Under the pieces are notes generated by a model, which searched no databases, was not told the origin of the DNA, and worked only from the letters and a program-made list of their open reading frames with translations. The position numbers and the translations under genes were made by a program. From assembly GCA_001603805.1 (NCBI GenBank), contig LUZY01000011.1, positions 124,001 through 188,000 of the forward strand: DNA of 64,000 bases, in the 5' to 3' direction. Within the stretch, counting starts at the first letter, position 1, and each line of letters begins with the position of its first letter. The stretch comes from Deferribacterales bacterium Deferri_01. Its GTDB lineage: Bacteria; Chrysiogenota; Deferribacteres; Deferribacterales; Geovibrionaceae. Positions 42,221-51,493 of this stretch are shown in pieces.

Positions 42221-43552
42221 TTGAAAAAACGTATATTTGCTCTTAAAAACTTCTCTCTTAATGCTCTTGAGGCATTTGCCGGATTCACCCTTAGACAAAA
42301 TATTACCGGAGTGATGAAAAAAGTCGAACTGCCCGATGAACTCTTCCCCCTTAGAGATCGTGTTGAGTGCTTGTTAAGGAAAGATTCATTCAGCCTTATA
42401 AACGAGGACGGGAAAACAGTGTGCCGCCTCAACCTGACGGAAATCGAAGTCTGTTCCGCAGGCAGTGTTTTCAATTTTTCTTTTGCAGAACTTATACCCC
42501 TAAAAGGGTATTTTGGGGAGTTTTGCATTGTTCAGGCCGCTGTTGAAGATCAGGGCGGCAAAGAAACAAAGAAATTGCCTGTTATTTACTCTGTAAGAAA
42601 AGCAGGGTTCAGATCTGATGCCGGCAAAGGTACTGTTGAGGCGGATAAGACTCCTGATGCACCTGCGGCGGATGTTATACGTAATATTCTGATAAGGCTC
42701 ATTAATATAGCAGAGGCAAAGGAGCATGGAGTTCTTGAGGACACAGACCCTGAATTTCTCCATGATTTCAGGGTGGCTCTGAGGCGTTCAAGGTCGGCTT
42801 TTTCGATGTTTAAAGGGGCTTTTCCTCCGGAGGAGCATGAGTATTTCCGTCAAAAGCTTTCACATCTGTTTGCCAGAACCAGCCTCGCCAGAGATCTGGA
42901 TGTTTATATTAAGATAATGGGGCAGTACAGAGCTGTCCTGCCTGATAGTATGCAGGATGACCTCGAGCCTGTTGAAAAGTATCTGACGGCAATGAAGAAG
43001 AAAGAACATGAGAAGATTGTCGGTTTGATAAACTCTGAAGAATATTCACTTTTTAAGAATGAATGGCGTAATTTTCTGGGCAGGGCTGTTTATGGTGAGA
43101 AAGGCATGCAGAGAGTCCGTGACGCCGCATCGGAAGTTATAAAAAATGCTTATGCAAAAATTGTCAAAGACGGCAGAAAGCTTGATAATTCAAGCCCTGC
43201 TTCTGACATACACAAAGTTCGTATAGGGTGCAAGAAGCTTCGTTATGCTCTGGAGTTTTTCAGACCTATTTTCCCTTCAAAGCAGGCTGACGCTGTCACA
43301 AAAAAACTGAAAACTCTTCAGGATTCCCTTGGCGCTCATCAGGACTATGAAGTCCAGAGGGAAAAGCTTCTCCGTTATACGGAAGAGGCGGCTAAAGGGA
43401 TGAAAGATAAGGTTAACCTATCTCTTGCTTCCGGTTATCTGGCGAGGTATTTGGATGAGCTTAAATGTTCTGAACGGGAGAGATGTCTTGAAATGATAGA
43501 CAGTTTTATTTCAGATAAGGTGAGAGCGCAGATAAAAGAAATGATAAAATAG
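42221..43552 (+). CDS. CHAD-domain polyphosphate-binding protein
   Basis: A 443-residue cytoplasmic protein. Its N-terminal about 140 residues are not a recognised domain. Residues about 150-430 form a CHAD domain rich in conserved His, Arg and Lys (FLHDFRVALRRSRSAF; ARDLDVY; HKVRIGCKKLRYALEFF). CHAD domains bind inorganic polyphosphate and direct proteins to polyphosphate granules. It starts with TTG 10 bases after sixA, preceded by AGGAC. The polyphosphate kinase and exopolyphosphatase genes close by support this role. Confidence 0.9.
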   Translation: MKKRIFALKNFSLNALEAFAGFTLRQNITGVMKKVELPDELFPLRDRVECLLRKDSFSLINEDGKTVCRLNLTEIEVCSAGSVFNFSFAELIPLKGYFGEFCIVQAAVEDQGGKETKKLPVIYSVRKAGFRSDAGKGTVEADKTPDAPAADVIRNILIRLINIAEAKEHGVLEDTDPEFLHDFRVALRRSRSAFSMFKGAFPPEEHEYFRQKLSHLFARTSLARDLDVYIKIMGQYRAVLPDSMQDDLEPVEKYLTAMKKKEHEKIVGLINSEEYSLFKNEWRNFLGRAVYGEKGMQRVRDAASEVIKNAYAKIVKDGRKLDNSSPASDIHKVRIGCKKLRYALEFFRPIFPSKQADAVTKKLKTLQDSLGAHQDYEVQREKLLRYTEEAAKGMKDKVNLSLASGYLARYLDELKCSERERCLEMIDSFISDKVRAQIKEMIK

Positions 43553-43570
43553 TATAAAAAGGTTGTGATA

Positions 43571-44311
43571 ATGAAGATACTGGCGGTTTACAGCATAAAA
43601 GGCGGAGTGGGCAAAACTGCGGCGGCGGTTAATCTGGCTTATTGTGCGGCGCAGAGCGGTATGAAGACGCTTCTTTGGGATTTTGATCCGCAGGCAGCCT
43701 CCACTTTTTACTTCCGGGTGAAGCCGAAACTGAATAAAAGCATGAAAAAAGCGGTGAAGGGCAAATCTGATCTGGATGCTGAGATCAAGGCAACAGACTT
43801 TGATAACCTTGACATACTCCCTGCTGATTTCTCCTGCCGCAATATGGATTTATTTCTGGATTCAGCGGATAAACCAAAAAAAGCAGTAAGAGACATGTTC
43901 AAAAGCATCAGTGGAGACTACGATATAGCTATTGCAGATGCACCTCCCGGAATAACCCTTCTTTCGGAAGGGATTATGAGCGCCGCGGATGTACTTGCCG
44001 TTCCTCTGATTCCCACAACTCTTTCCCTGCGTACATGTGAAATGCTCCTGAACTTCATGAAGGATAATAAGATAAAAGATGTGAAAACCGCACTGTTTTT
44101 CTCCATGGCAGACCGGCGTAAAAAAATACACCGTGACGTCATGGATGGGGCGGAGTTTGAAAAGGCAAAGCTCCTTGAAAACTATGTGCCTTATTCGGCG
44201 GATGTGGAAAAAATGGGGCTTCATCGTGAACCCGTGGGGGCATTCAGCCCTAAAAGCAAAGCTGCTGTAAGTTATGGCGGAATCTGGCGTGAGATTGTCA
44301 ATATTTTGTAA
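43571..44311 (+). CDS. ParA/MinD-family ATPase in the polyphosphate locus
   Basis: A 246-residue P-loop ATPase with the deviant Walker A KGGVGKT (signature Lys10, Lys15), switch I region DFDPQAAST and a Walker B-like IAIADAPPG, as in plasmid and organelle-positioning ParA proteins. Such proteins form ATP-dependent gradients on the nucleoid to position cargo. AAAAAGG precedes the ATG at 43571 by 8 bases; GTG at 43565 is an alternative. No parB or plasmid gene is nearby. Its neighbours are a CHAD protein upstream and Ppx/Ppk downstream, which suggests polyphosphate granules as cargo. Confidence 0.88.
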   Translation: MKILAVYSIKGGVGKTAAAVNLAYCAAQSGMKTLLWDFDPQAASTFYFRVKPKLNKSMKKAVKGKSDLDAEIKATDFDNLDILPADFSCRNMDLFLDSADKPKKAVRDMFKSISGDYDIAIADAPPGITLLSEGIMSAADVLAVPLIPTTLSLRTCEMLLNFMKDNKIKDVKTALFFSMADRRKKIHRDVMDGAEFEKAKLLENYVPYSADVEKMGLHREPVGAFSPKSKAAVSYGGIWREIVNIL

Positions 44312-44391
44312 ATTATTCGCAAAAGCAGTGACAAATCCGGTCAATATAATATAACTCTTCAAATGCTGTAATTTCGGGGAAGTCATTATAC

Positions 44392-45915
44392 ATGTTAGGT
44401 AATGGAATAAACATAGCCGTGGTGGATATAGGAAGCAACACTGTCCGCCTTCAGGTTTCACAGGTTAAGGATAAAAGCTACAGGGTTCTTGAGGAATACA
44501 AGGAGTCTGTGCGTCTCGGTGACGAGGTTTTTGAATACGGCATGATCACAGAGGCAGCACTTAACAGACTTTTAGTGAGCCTTAAGGAAGTGCGGGCAAT
44601 CATTGATAACTGGAAAGTTCATCAGGTGAGAGCTGTGGCTACAGCGTCCTTCAGGGGCGCATCCAACTACAGTGAAGTGATTCAAAAGGTGACGGACGTC
44701 TGCGGTTTCGGCGTTGAGATGATTAGCGGCGAGGAAGAAGCCCGCTACACATTCATAGCCGCTTCGGCAAATTTTCAGATAAGCAAGTATCATGCTCTGG
44801 TGCTTGATATAGGTGGAGGAAGTGCCGAGTATTCCGTTGTGAACAAAGGCAGACTTGAAAAGGCGCACAGTGTTGAGCTGGGCTGCAACAGGCTTACCAA
44901 AAAGTTTATCAAAAGTGACCCTGTGACAAACACTGAGTATCAGACCCTCAAAGACTTTCTGGTGAAAGAAGTCCGGAAGCTGAAGCTCCCTAGAACAATA
45001 GATCTCCTGATCTGTACCGGCGGTTCAATGGGCAACCTTTCGACTATACATTATCTTGCCTGCGGACAGAGGGCTGACAGAACAGTAAAATATCTTGAAC
45101 GCAAACATCTGAAAAAACTGATAAATGACATACGCAACAAAACCATAGCAGAACGCATACAGATTCCCGGCATGGAAGAGAAAAGGGCGGATATAATTCT
45201 TGCTGCTGCCATGCAGGTTGATGCGGTGCTTGAGGAAACAGACGGCGAAGGTCTTTACACTTTGAGCGGCGGTCTGCGAAGCGGACTTACTATCGATACT
45301 ATCAATAAAATGGGGTTTGAGCTTCCTTTTCAGTCGAATATGGATAATGTGCGCCATTCACGCTTAATTGAGATCGGCAACAAGTTTTCTTTTGAAGAAC
45401 GTCACGCAAGGCAGGTGACAAAACTTGCCCGCAAACTGTTTGACGGCCTTCACACAGAGCTTGGGCTTGATAAAGCCGACTGGGCAGTGCTGGAGGCTGC
45501 GTCCCTTCTGCACGATATAGGCAATTATATTTCCTACTCAAGCCACCATAAGCATTCCCAGTATCTTATAATGAACTCTGACCTCATGGGATACAGCCAT
45601 GACGAGATAATAACGATAGGCAACATAGCCAGATACCACCGCAAAAGCCCGCCGAGGCAATCTCACAGGTATTTCAGAATGATGACCGGAGACGGGCAGA
45701 GGAAGATAGCCGCTATGAGTGCTGTTCTTCGTGCAGCGGACGGTCTGGACAGATCCCATAAATCTCTTGTTCGTGATTTAGAAGTTCTTGTAAAACCAAA
45801 GAAAATTGAAATAAAGCTTATTTCCGACCATAATCTCTCTCTGGAGAAAAAGAAGTTTGAAATGAAAAAAGATCTTCTGGAGGAGATAAGCGGGAAGGAG
45901 CTTATTATTTTATGA
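44392..45915 (+). CDS. ppx: Ppx/GppA exopolyphosphatase with HD domain
   Basis: A 507-residue protein. The N-terminal ASKHA ATPase-like part has DIGSNTVRL (12-20), SGEEEARY with the catalytic Glu, and DIGGGSAEYS; the C-terminal part (about 320-507) is an HD domain with LLHDIGNYI and HHKHS. Ppx removes terminal phosphate from polyphosphate; GppA acts on pppGpp. The key residues are all present, so it should be active. It starts 80 bases after the ParA-like gene and overlaps the next Ppx-like gene by 4 bases (ATGA). Confidence 0.95.
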   Translation: MLGNGINIAVVDIGSNTVRLQVSQVKDKSYRVLEEYKESVRLGDEVFEYGMITEAALNRLLVSLKEVRAIIDNWKVHQVRAVATASFRGASNYSEVIQKVTDVCGFGVEMISGEEEARYTFIAASANFQISKYHALVLDIGGGSAEYSVVNKGRLEKAHSVELGCNRLTKKFIKSDPVTNTEYQTLKDFLVKEVRKLKLPRTIDLLICTGGSMGNLSTIHYLACGQRADRTVKYLERKHLKKLINDIRNKTIAERIQIPGMEEKRADIILAAAMQVDAVLEETDGEGLYTLSGGLRSGLTIDTINKMGFELPFQSNMDNVRHSRLIEIGNKFSFEERHARQVTKLARKLFDGLHTELGLDKADWAVLEAASLLHDIGNYISYSSHHKHSQYLIMNSDLMGYSHDEIITIGNIARYHRKSPPRQSHRYFRMMTGDGQRKIAAMSAVLRAADGLDRSHKSLVRDLEVLVKPKKIEIKLISDHNLSLEKKKFEMKKDLLEEISGKELIIL

Positions 45916-47429
45916 AAAACGGTCTTTTTGCCACGATCAACATAGGCGCAAGTGCGTTCAGAATGCAGATCTCCGAATTTAATGACGGGCATGAGCGGAT
46001 TATGGAGACCCTTGTGAAGCCTCTGGGTCTGGGTAAGGATACTTTTACGAAAGGCTATATAACGCTGGACAGTGTGTACAAAGCAACAAATATTCTCCAG
46101 ATGTTTCGTCATAAGCTTGATGAGTATGGCATAAAAAAGAACTATAAATGCGTCTGCACCAGCGGGGTCAGGGAAGCCAGAAACCGTTATTTTCTCATAG
46201 ATCATGTGATGAACAAAACGGGACTGAAGCTTGAAATTATAGATCCGTCAGATGAGATATACATCAAATACATAGGCGTTAAAAACGATATAAAAGGCTT
46301 TGAAAGCTATGAAAAGAAAGGCGTTCTCTTTGCTAATATATCAAGCGGAAACGTGTCTATAAACATACTCAAGGACGACACCAGCATATTTTCCGGCTCT
46401 CTTCCCTACGGCAGTCTCCGTCTTCGTCAGCTTTTCAAAGGCATACCCATACACAGCCGCTACAAGGCATACAATCAGTATGTGGAGACTATGTTCAACA
46501 CAATAAACTCCTCCCTTGGGGGAGCTTCAAAAATAAAGTATCTGGTTTGCTCCGGTAGCTCTGTAAATACTTTGCAGTTTATTTTCAACCCGAAGGTGAA
46601 CTACTTCCACCGCACAGAGCTTGAGGAGCTTTATGAAAGAGTGAAGGACAAGACCTCACAGGAGAATATGACAGCACTGGGCATAAGGATAAGTGAGGCA
46701 AAGGTGCTTGTGCCGATGCTTGAAACATACCTGCGTCTGATGCAGTTTGTCGGGACAGATAAGGTGCAGTTCAGCCGTAAATCGTTCCCGAACGTGCTTA
46801 CAAGGTATTACTCAAACAATATACGTGACAATGGCTTCCGCAACAGGCTCCGTAATACGCTCTACTATCTGGGAAGACGGTACAATTTTGACGAACCGCA
46901 CTCAAAGGTGGTGACTGATTATTCCGTGCAGATATTTGACGCATTGGGTGATCTGCACAATCTCGGAATGAACGAGCGGATGCTTCTTGAGGCGGCGGCT
47001 ATTCTGCATGACATAGGCTATTATATTGATGCCAGAATGCACCACGAGCATTCCTACTACATTGCCAAAGCCTTTGATATGCCAGGACTTGATCAGGAGC
47101 AGATAAAGATAATAGCTTTCCTTGTGCTTATGCACAGAGTCGGTACGGATGAAAGCACAGAAACCAGACTTTCTTATCTGAATATGGAAACACAGCTTAC
47201 CATCAGGAAGCTGGTGAGTATACTCCGCATTGCAGATGCCTTGGATACAAGCCATATGCAGCTTGTGGAGACTGTGGATGTGGACGTGCAGAGCAGTAAA
47301 ATAATAATCAAGGCACGCACAAGAAAACATGCCTACCTTGAGAAACTTGGATTTGACCAGAAAAAAGATATGTTTCTGGAAACATTCGGCATACCTGTCG
47401 AGCTGGAAATGAAGGTGCTTTATGAGTGA
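45912..47429 (+). CDS. Divergent Ppx/GppA-HD paralogue
   Basis: A 505-residue homologue of the preceding gene with the same two-part layout. The catalytic half is worn: INIGASAFRM replaces DIGSNTVRL, IDPSDEIYIK replaces SGEEEARYT, and NISSGNVSI replaces DIGGGSAEY, so phosphate-binding and catalytic residues are partly lost. The HD half keeps ILHDIGYYI and HHEHS. It may be a regulatory subunit for the active Ppx or a polyphosphate sensor, or have another substrate. It overlaps both neighbours (4 and 8 bases), so it is firmly in the ppx-ppk operon. Confidence 0.88.
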   Translation: MKNGLFATINIGASAFRMQISEFNDGHERIMETLVKPLGLGKDTFTKGYITLDSVYKATNILQMFRHKLDEYGIKKNYKCVCTSGVREARNRYFLIDHVMNKTGLKLEIIDPSDEIYIKYIGVKNDIKGFESYEKKGVLFANISSGNVSINILKDDTSIFSGSLPYGSLRLRQLFKGIPIHSRYKAYNQYVETMFNTINSSLGGASKIKYLVCSGSSVNTLQFIFNPKVNYFHRTELEELYERVKDKTSQENMTALGIRISEAKVLVPMLETYLRLMQFVGTDKVQFSRKSFPNVLTRYYSNNIRDNGFRNRLRNTLYYLGRRYNFDEPHSKVVTDYSVQIFDALGDLHNLGMNERMLLEAAAILHDIGYYIDARMHHEHSYYIAKAFDMPGLDQEQIKIIAFLVLMHRVGTDESTETRLSYLNMETQLTIRKLVSILRIADALDTSHMQLVETVDVDVQSSKIIIKARTRKHAYLEKLGFDQKKDMFLETFGIPVELEMKVLYE

Positions 47430-49434
47430 TTATAAATTTATTAACAGGGAGATAAGCTGGCTTCAGTTTAATGAGCGGGTTTTAAGAGAGGCTGAGGACA
47501 GCAGTGTGCCCCTCCTTGAAAAGCTGAAATTTCTGGCAATTTTCTCATCCAATCTGGATGAGTTTTTTATGATTCGTGTCGCAGGCATATATGACCAGAT
47601 AGATGCGAAATACAGCATAAAAGATGCCTCCGGACACACCCCTAAAGAGCTTCTCGGAAAGATTTCCGAAACAGCACACAGGCTTGTGAAGGATCAGCAG
47701 AAGATATTCAGAAAAACCATAAAAGAATGTGCCAAACACCATATAGTGATTCAGCCGGAGATAGACGGAGAACTTTCGGATATTGTTGACTCAATATTTA
47801 ATGACGAGATTCAGCCGTTGATCTCTCCTGTCACTCTGAGTGCTGCAAATCCTTTTCCGTTTATATATAACCTCCGTCAGTGTATTTTTGTTAAGCTGGA
47901 AAAGGGCGGAGAAACCCACTATTCGATCATTATTATTCCTGAAAATCTGCAAAGGGTGTTTAAAATCCGTCTCCACAGAACCTACTGTGTCACCAGTGAG
48001 GAGATAATAGCCCGCTCTCTGCCGCAGGTGTACCCCGGATACACCGTTGTGGACAGTTATATGCTGCGCCTTACCAGAAATGCCGACCTCACTGTTGAAG
48101 AGGACGAGGCGCAGGATCTGCTTAAGCTGATCGAGAAAAAGCTTCCTTCCCGCAAGAAGGGGAATGTTGTGAGAGTTGAGCTTGATAAAACAGCACCGGA
48201 TGAGGTGCTTAAGTTTCTTCAGGCGCATATAGGTTTTGATAATGAGGATGTGTATATCGTTGATAAACCGTTGGATCTCACGTTTCTTTTCTCCGTTGCT
48301 GACAGCAATCCGGAACTTTTATATCCCGAACACAAGCCTTTTGTACCTTACGGGCTTACCGCAGATGAAAATATATTCGACAAGCTGAAAGAGCGGGACT
48401 ATGTGTTCTACCGCCCTTACCATGATTTCGGCTTCAATTCTGCTCTGATACGCCGTGCGGCACAGGATGACAGCGTTCTTGCCATCAAAATGACCCTATA
48501 TAGAGCAAACAGGGGTTCCAGCATTGTTGAGTCTCTGGCTGAGGCAGCAAGGCGGGGAAAACAGGTCTGCGTGGTTATAGAGCTGAAGGCACGCTTTGAC
48601 GAGGAGCGTAACGTGGGCTGGGCAAAAAAGCTTGAGGATGCCGGCTGCATAGTCACATACGGGATAACAGGACTGAAGATTCACTCCAAGAACCTTTTGA
48701 TAATCAGGAAGGAGCCGCAGGGGATAGTCCGTTACAGCTACCTTTCAACAGGTAATTTTAATGAAGCCACTGCGAAAATTTATACTGATATAGACTACAT
48801 AACGGCAGATGAAAAAGTGGGGCAGGAATGCTCAAATCTCTTTAATCTTCTGATGGGCTATACCGACTATGCCGACTGGCACCGCATCAGTGTTGCGCCC
48901 ACCGGGCTTAAAAGCAAGCTTTTGTCTCTTATTGATTATGAAATAGAGAATGCTCTCGCAGGGAAAAAAGCAGAGATGATTGTTAAAATAAACTCTCTGA
49001 TAGATAAAGAACTTATTATGAAACTTCATGACGCTTCCCGTGCAGGGGTCAAGATAGAGATGATTATAAGAGGTATCTGCGGCATGACTGCGGGTGTGAA
49101 GGGGCTAACGGAGAATATCAGTATCCGCAGTATCATAGGGCGCTTCCTTGAACATCCCAGAATCATCTACTTTTACCATGGCGGCAAAAAACGTCTCTTC
49201 ATATCCACTGCGGACTGGATGGAGCGTAATATGCACTCAAGGGTTGAGCAGCTTTTTGAGATAACAGACAGCAATGCGAAAGACTTCATGATGACTATCC
49301 TTTCAAGCAACCTGAAGGACAATACTAAGGCGTGGGTTCTGGAAGGGGAGATATACAGAAAACTCAAGCCGGAAGCAGGAGAAGCCCATCACAATACACA
49401 GGAATTTTTCATAGGGAAGCAGATAGGGCATTGA
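47422..49434 (+). CDS. ppk1: Polyphosphate kinase 1
   Basis: A 670-residue Ppk1 of ordinary length. The N-terminal domain opens FINREISWLQFNERVLREAED and the catalytic phospholipase-D-like halves carry KIHSKNLLI with the phosphorylated His and MHSRVEQLFEI with the second. It reversibly transfers the gamma-phosphate of ATP onto polyphosphate at the inner membrane or cytoplasm. It is the last gene of the ppx-ppx'-ppk operon, with an 8-base overlap. Confidence 0.97.
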   Translation: MSDYKFINREISWLQFNERVLREAEDSSVPLLEKLKFLAIFSSNLDEFFMIRVAGIYDQIDAKYSIKDASGHTPKELLGKISETAHRLVKDQQKIFRKTIKECAKHHIVIQPEIDGELSDIVDSIFNDEIQPLISPVTLSAANPFPFIYNLRQCIFVKLEKGGETHYSIIIIPENLQRVFKIRLHRTYCVTSEEIIARSLPQVYPGYTVVDSYMLRLTRNADLTVEEDEAQDLLKLIEKKLPSRKKGNVVRVELDKTAPDEVLKFLQAHIGFDNEDVYIVDKPLDLTFLFSVADSNPELLYPEHKPFVPYGLTADENIFDKLKERDYVFYRPYHDFGFNSALIRRAAQDDSVLAIKMTLYRANRGSSIVESLAEAARRGKQVCVVIELKARFDEERNVGWAKKLEDAGCIVTYGITGLKIHSKNLLIIRKEPQGIVRYSYLSTGNFNEATAKIYTDIDYITADEKVGQECSNLFNLLMGYTDYADWHRISVAPTGLKSKLLSLIDYEIENALAGKKAEMIVKINSLIDKELIMKLHDASRAGVKIEMIIRGICGMTAGVKGLTENISIRSIIGRFLEHPRIIYFYHGGKKRLFISTADWMERNMHSRVEQLFEITDSNAKDFMMTILSSNLKDNTKAWVLEGEIYRKLKPEAGEAHHNTQEFFIGKQIGH

Positions 49435-49514
49435 CGGTCTTCAAATTCTGTTGTCTTTTAATCGGGTGTAGTATATCTTAATAAGAGTAAAAATATCTTA
49501 TTAAGGTTGCGGTT

Positions 49515-49646
49515 ATGGCAAAGATGTGCAAGCTTTCAAAACAGGAACGAATGGAAAAACTGGACGGCGAAAAACCAAGATATATCTGCAAATGCGGCAA
49601 AGAAGCAGCGAAGGAAAAGCATTTGTGCAAGCCAGAAAGAAAGTAG
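49515..49646 (+). CDS. 43-residue Cys-rich small protein
   Basis: A short lysine-rich frame with an intact ATG and stop. It contains CKCG and a later C within YICKCGK...HLCKP, a zinc-knuckle-like arrangement with Cys25, Cys27 and Cys38 and a lone Cys5. AAGG lies nine bases before the ATG, and a strong hairpin follows the stop. Similar lysine-rich Cys proteins of about 45 residues, ending in LCKP, occur as lone genes in other anaerobes as far as I recall. Function unknown. Confidence 0.65.
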   Translation: MAKMCKLSKQERMEKLDGEKPRYICKCGKEAAKEKHLCKPERK

Positions 49647-49662
49647 AATCTCTGCAAAATAA

Positions 49663-49687
49663 AAGGGGCTTGATAACCAAGCCCCTT
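49663..49687. terminator. Bidirectional terminator before potD
   Basis: A perfect 10-bp stem, AAGGGGCTTG / CAAGCCCCTT, with a 5-base loop. On the minus strand it is followed by TTTTATTTT, so it ends the pot operon; it also lies 16 bases after the 43-residue gene. Confidence 0.85.
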
Positions 49688-49700
49688 GATGTCATTTCAA

Positions 49701-50729
49701 TTATTTGCCTGTTTTAAGCATTTCCCAATATTTTTCATAGATGAGTATAGCGTCACCCACATCTTCCTGAAATTCGCCTTTTGCAACAATAGCATCTGAC
49801 GGGTAGGAGGTGGGGTTGTTTCTAACCTCTTCATCAAGGAGCTTTTTGCCTTCCCTGTTGGGGATAGCGTAGCCTATCTCTTCACTGATTATTTTTGATA
49901 TCTCAGGTCTGAGGACAAAGTTAATGAAGGTGTGAGCTTCATTTATATTCTGTGCGTTTTTGGGTATCGCAAAGTTGTCCATCCAGAGTATTACGCCTTC
50001 TTTCGGGTAAACGTATCTCATGGAGGGCATCTCTTCCTGTGCGAGGAATGCTTCGCCGTTCCAGTTCATTCCGATGGTAACTTCACCGTTGATGTAAGGC
50101 ACTTTCGGTGATTCGGAGTTGAATGTGCGGACAGCAGGCATAAGTTTTTTAAGAAGTTCATATGCCTCTTTTATTTCGGATTCTTTTATAGTGTTGCCGG
50201 AGTAGCCGAGCTGAACAAGCGCCATCTGAAATACCTCTCTCACATCATCAGTGAGGAGTATCTTGCCTTTGTAAGCCGGTTTCCACAATATGCTCCAGCT
50301 GTCCACCTTTTCTTTAACTTTATCAGCGTTGTAAGAAAGCCCTGTGCTGCCCCAAAGGTAGGGAACGCTGTAGTCATTGCTTGGGTCATAGGGTTTGTTA
50401 AGCAGGCTTTTTTCAAGGTTTTTAAAGTTGGGTATCTTGTTTTTGTCAATCTTGGAGAGGAGGTTTTCCTTCCTCATTTTGCTCACATAGTAGGTGGAGG
50501 GGACAATCAAATCGTATCCCTTGCCGCTTATGAGCTTAACTTTGGCGTACATCGCCTCGTTGCTGTCGTAGGTGTTGTAGATAACCTTGATCCCTGTCTC
50601 TTTCTGAAACTTCTGAAGAACCTCTTCAGGCATATACTCCGACCAGTTGTACAGGTAGAGTTCCTTTGCCGATGCCGCAAGGGGCATACACATTGCAAGA
50701 AGAAGCGCGATAGTCTGAAAAAATCTCAT
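49701..50729 (-). CDS. potD: Spermidine/putrescine-binding protein PotD
   Basis: A 342-residue periplasmic solute-binding protein. The signal peptide is residues 1-22, and the mature protein starts KELYLYNWSEYMP, the characteristic PotD/PotF opening. It keeps the acidic and aromatic residues typical of polyamine pockets (YDSNEAMYAK, WGSTGLSYN, WMDNFAIP). It delivers polyamines to the PotABC transporter. The start overlaps the potC stop by 4 bases. Confidence 0.95.
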   Translation of the reverse strand: MRFFQTIALLLAMCMPLAASAKELYLYNWSEYMPEEVLQKFQKETGIKVIYNTYDSNEAMYAKVKLISGKGYDLIVPSTYYVSKMRKENLLSKIDKNKIPNFKNLEKSLLNKPYDPSNDYSVPYLWGSTGLSYNADKVKEKVDSWSILWKPAYKGKILLTDDVREVFQMALVQLGYSGNTIKESEIKEAYELLKKLMPAVRTFNSESPKVPYINGEVTIGMNWNGEAFLAQEEMPSMRYVYPKEGVILWMDNFAIPKNAQNINEAHTFINFVLRPEISKIISEEIGYAIPNREGKKLLDEEVRNNPTSYPSDAIVAKGEFQEDVGDAILIYEKYWEMLKTGK

Positions 50730-51493
50730 TTTCTCTCCCTCATCAAGAATTGCGACGTCATTACCATGACGAGCGAAAACAGTAATATAATCGCACAGAG
50801 TGCGTTTATTTCAGGCTTAACGCCCAGCCTAACCATTGAGAAGATACGAAGCGGCAAAACCTCGTATCCTGGACCCGTTACGAAGAAGGAAACAATCACA
50901 TCATCAAGGGAAAGGGTGAAGCTAAGTAACCACCCGGCGGCGACAGCAGGCAGGGACATGGGGAGAATGACGGATTTGAATATCCGCATCTCGTCCGCTC
51001 CCAGATCCTTTGCAGCCTCTATTACATTTTTGTCGAATCCGCTGAGGCGTGAGTAGACAGTTACAACCACAAAGGGGATCGAAAATGTTATATGCGATAC
51101 AAGAAGTGTCCAGAAACCAAGTTCAATTTTTATGGAGGCAAACAACACCAGCAGAGAGATACCCATGACAATATCCGGAGACATAATCACAACGTATACC
51201 AGAGCATAAAGAAGCTTTTTGCCGAAAAAACTGTATCTGTAAAGTGTAACGGCGGTCAGTGTGCCGAGAACTGTTGCGGCGCTTGCCGAAAGAAACGCCA
51301 CAGTAAAGGAGTTTATCGCTGCGTCAAGCAGCATGGTATTAGAGGCAAGCTTACTGTACCAGTCAAGTGTGAAGCCCTTCCACCCCGTCATGTACTTTGA
51401 TGAGTTGAATGAGTTTATCACAAGGATAATGACGGGTATATAGAGAAACAGGTACACCATCAGCATGTACATGCTTTTGAAAAATCTGTTCAT
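50726..51493 (-). CDS. potC: Polyamine ABC transporter permease PotC
   Basis: A 255-residue inner-membrane protein with about six membrane segments. The EAA loop EAAKDLGADEMRIFKSVILPM contacts the ATPase. Order and overlap with potB and potD (4 bases each) mark it as the second permease of the polyamine importer. Length is normal. Confidence 0.95.
   Translation of the reverse strand: MNRFFKSMYMLMVYLFLYIPVIILVINSFNSSKYMTGWKGFTLDWYSKLASNTMLLDAAINSFTVAFLSASAATVLGTLTAVTLYRYSFFGKKLLYALVYVVIMSPDIVMGISLLVLFASIKIELGFWTLLVSHITFSIPFVVVTVYSRLSGFDKNVIEAAKDLGADEMRIFKSVILPMSLPAVAAGWLLSFTLSLDDVIVSFFVTGPGYEVLPLRIFSMVRLGVKPEINALCAIILLFSLVMVMTSQFLMRERK

Noticed and set aside
41752-44311. A plasmid- or phage-derived partition module
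   Set aside because: The ParA-like gene has no parB, parS-like repeats or replication gene nearby and lies in a housekeeping polyphosphate neighbourhood.
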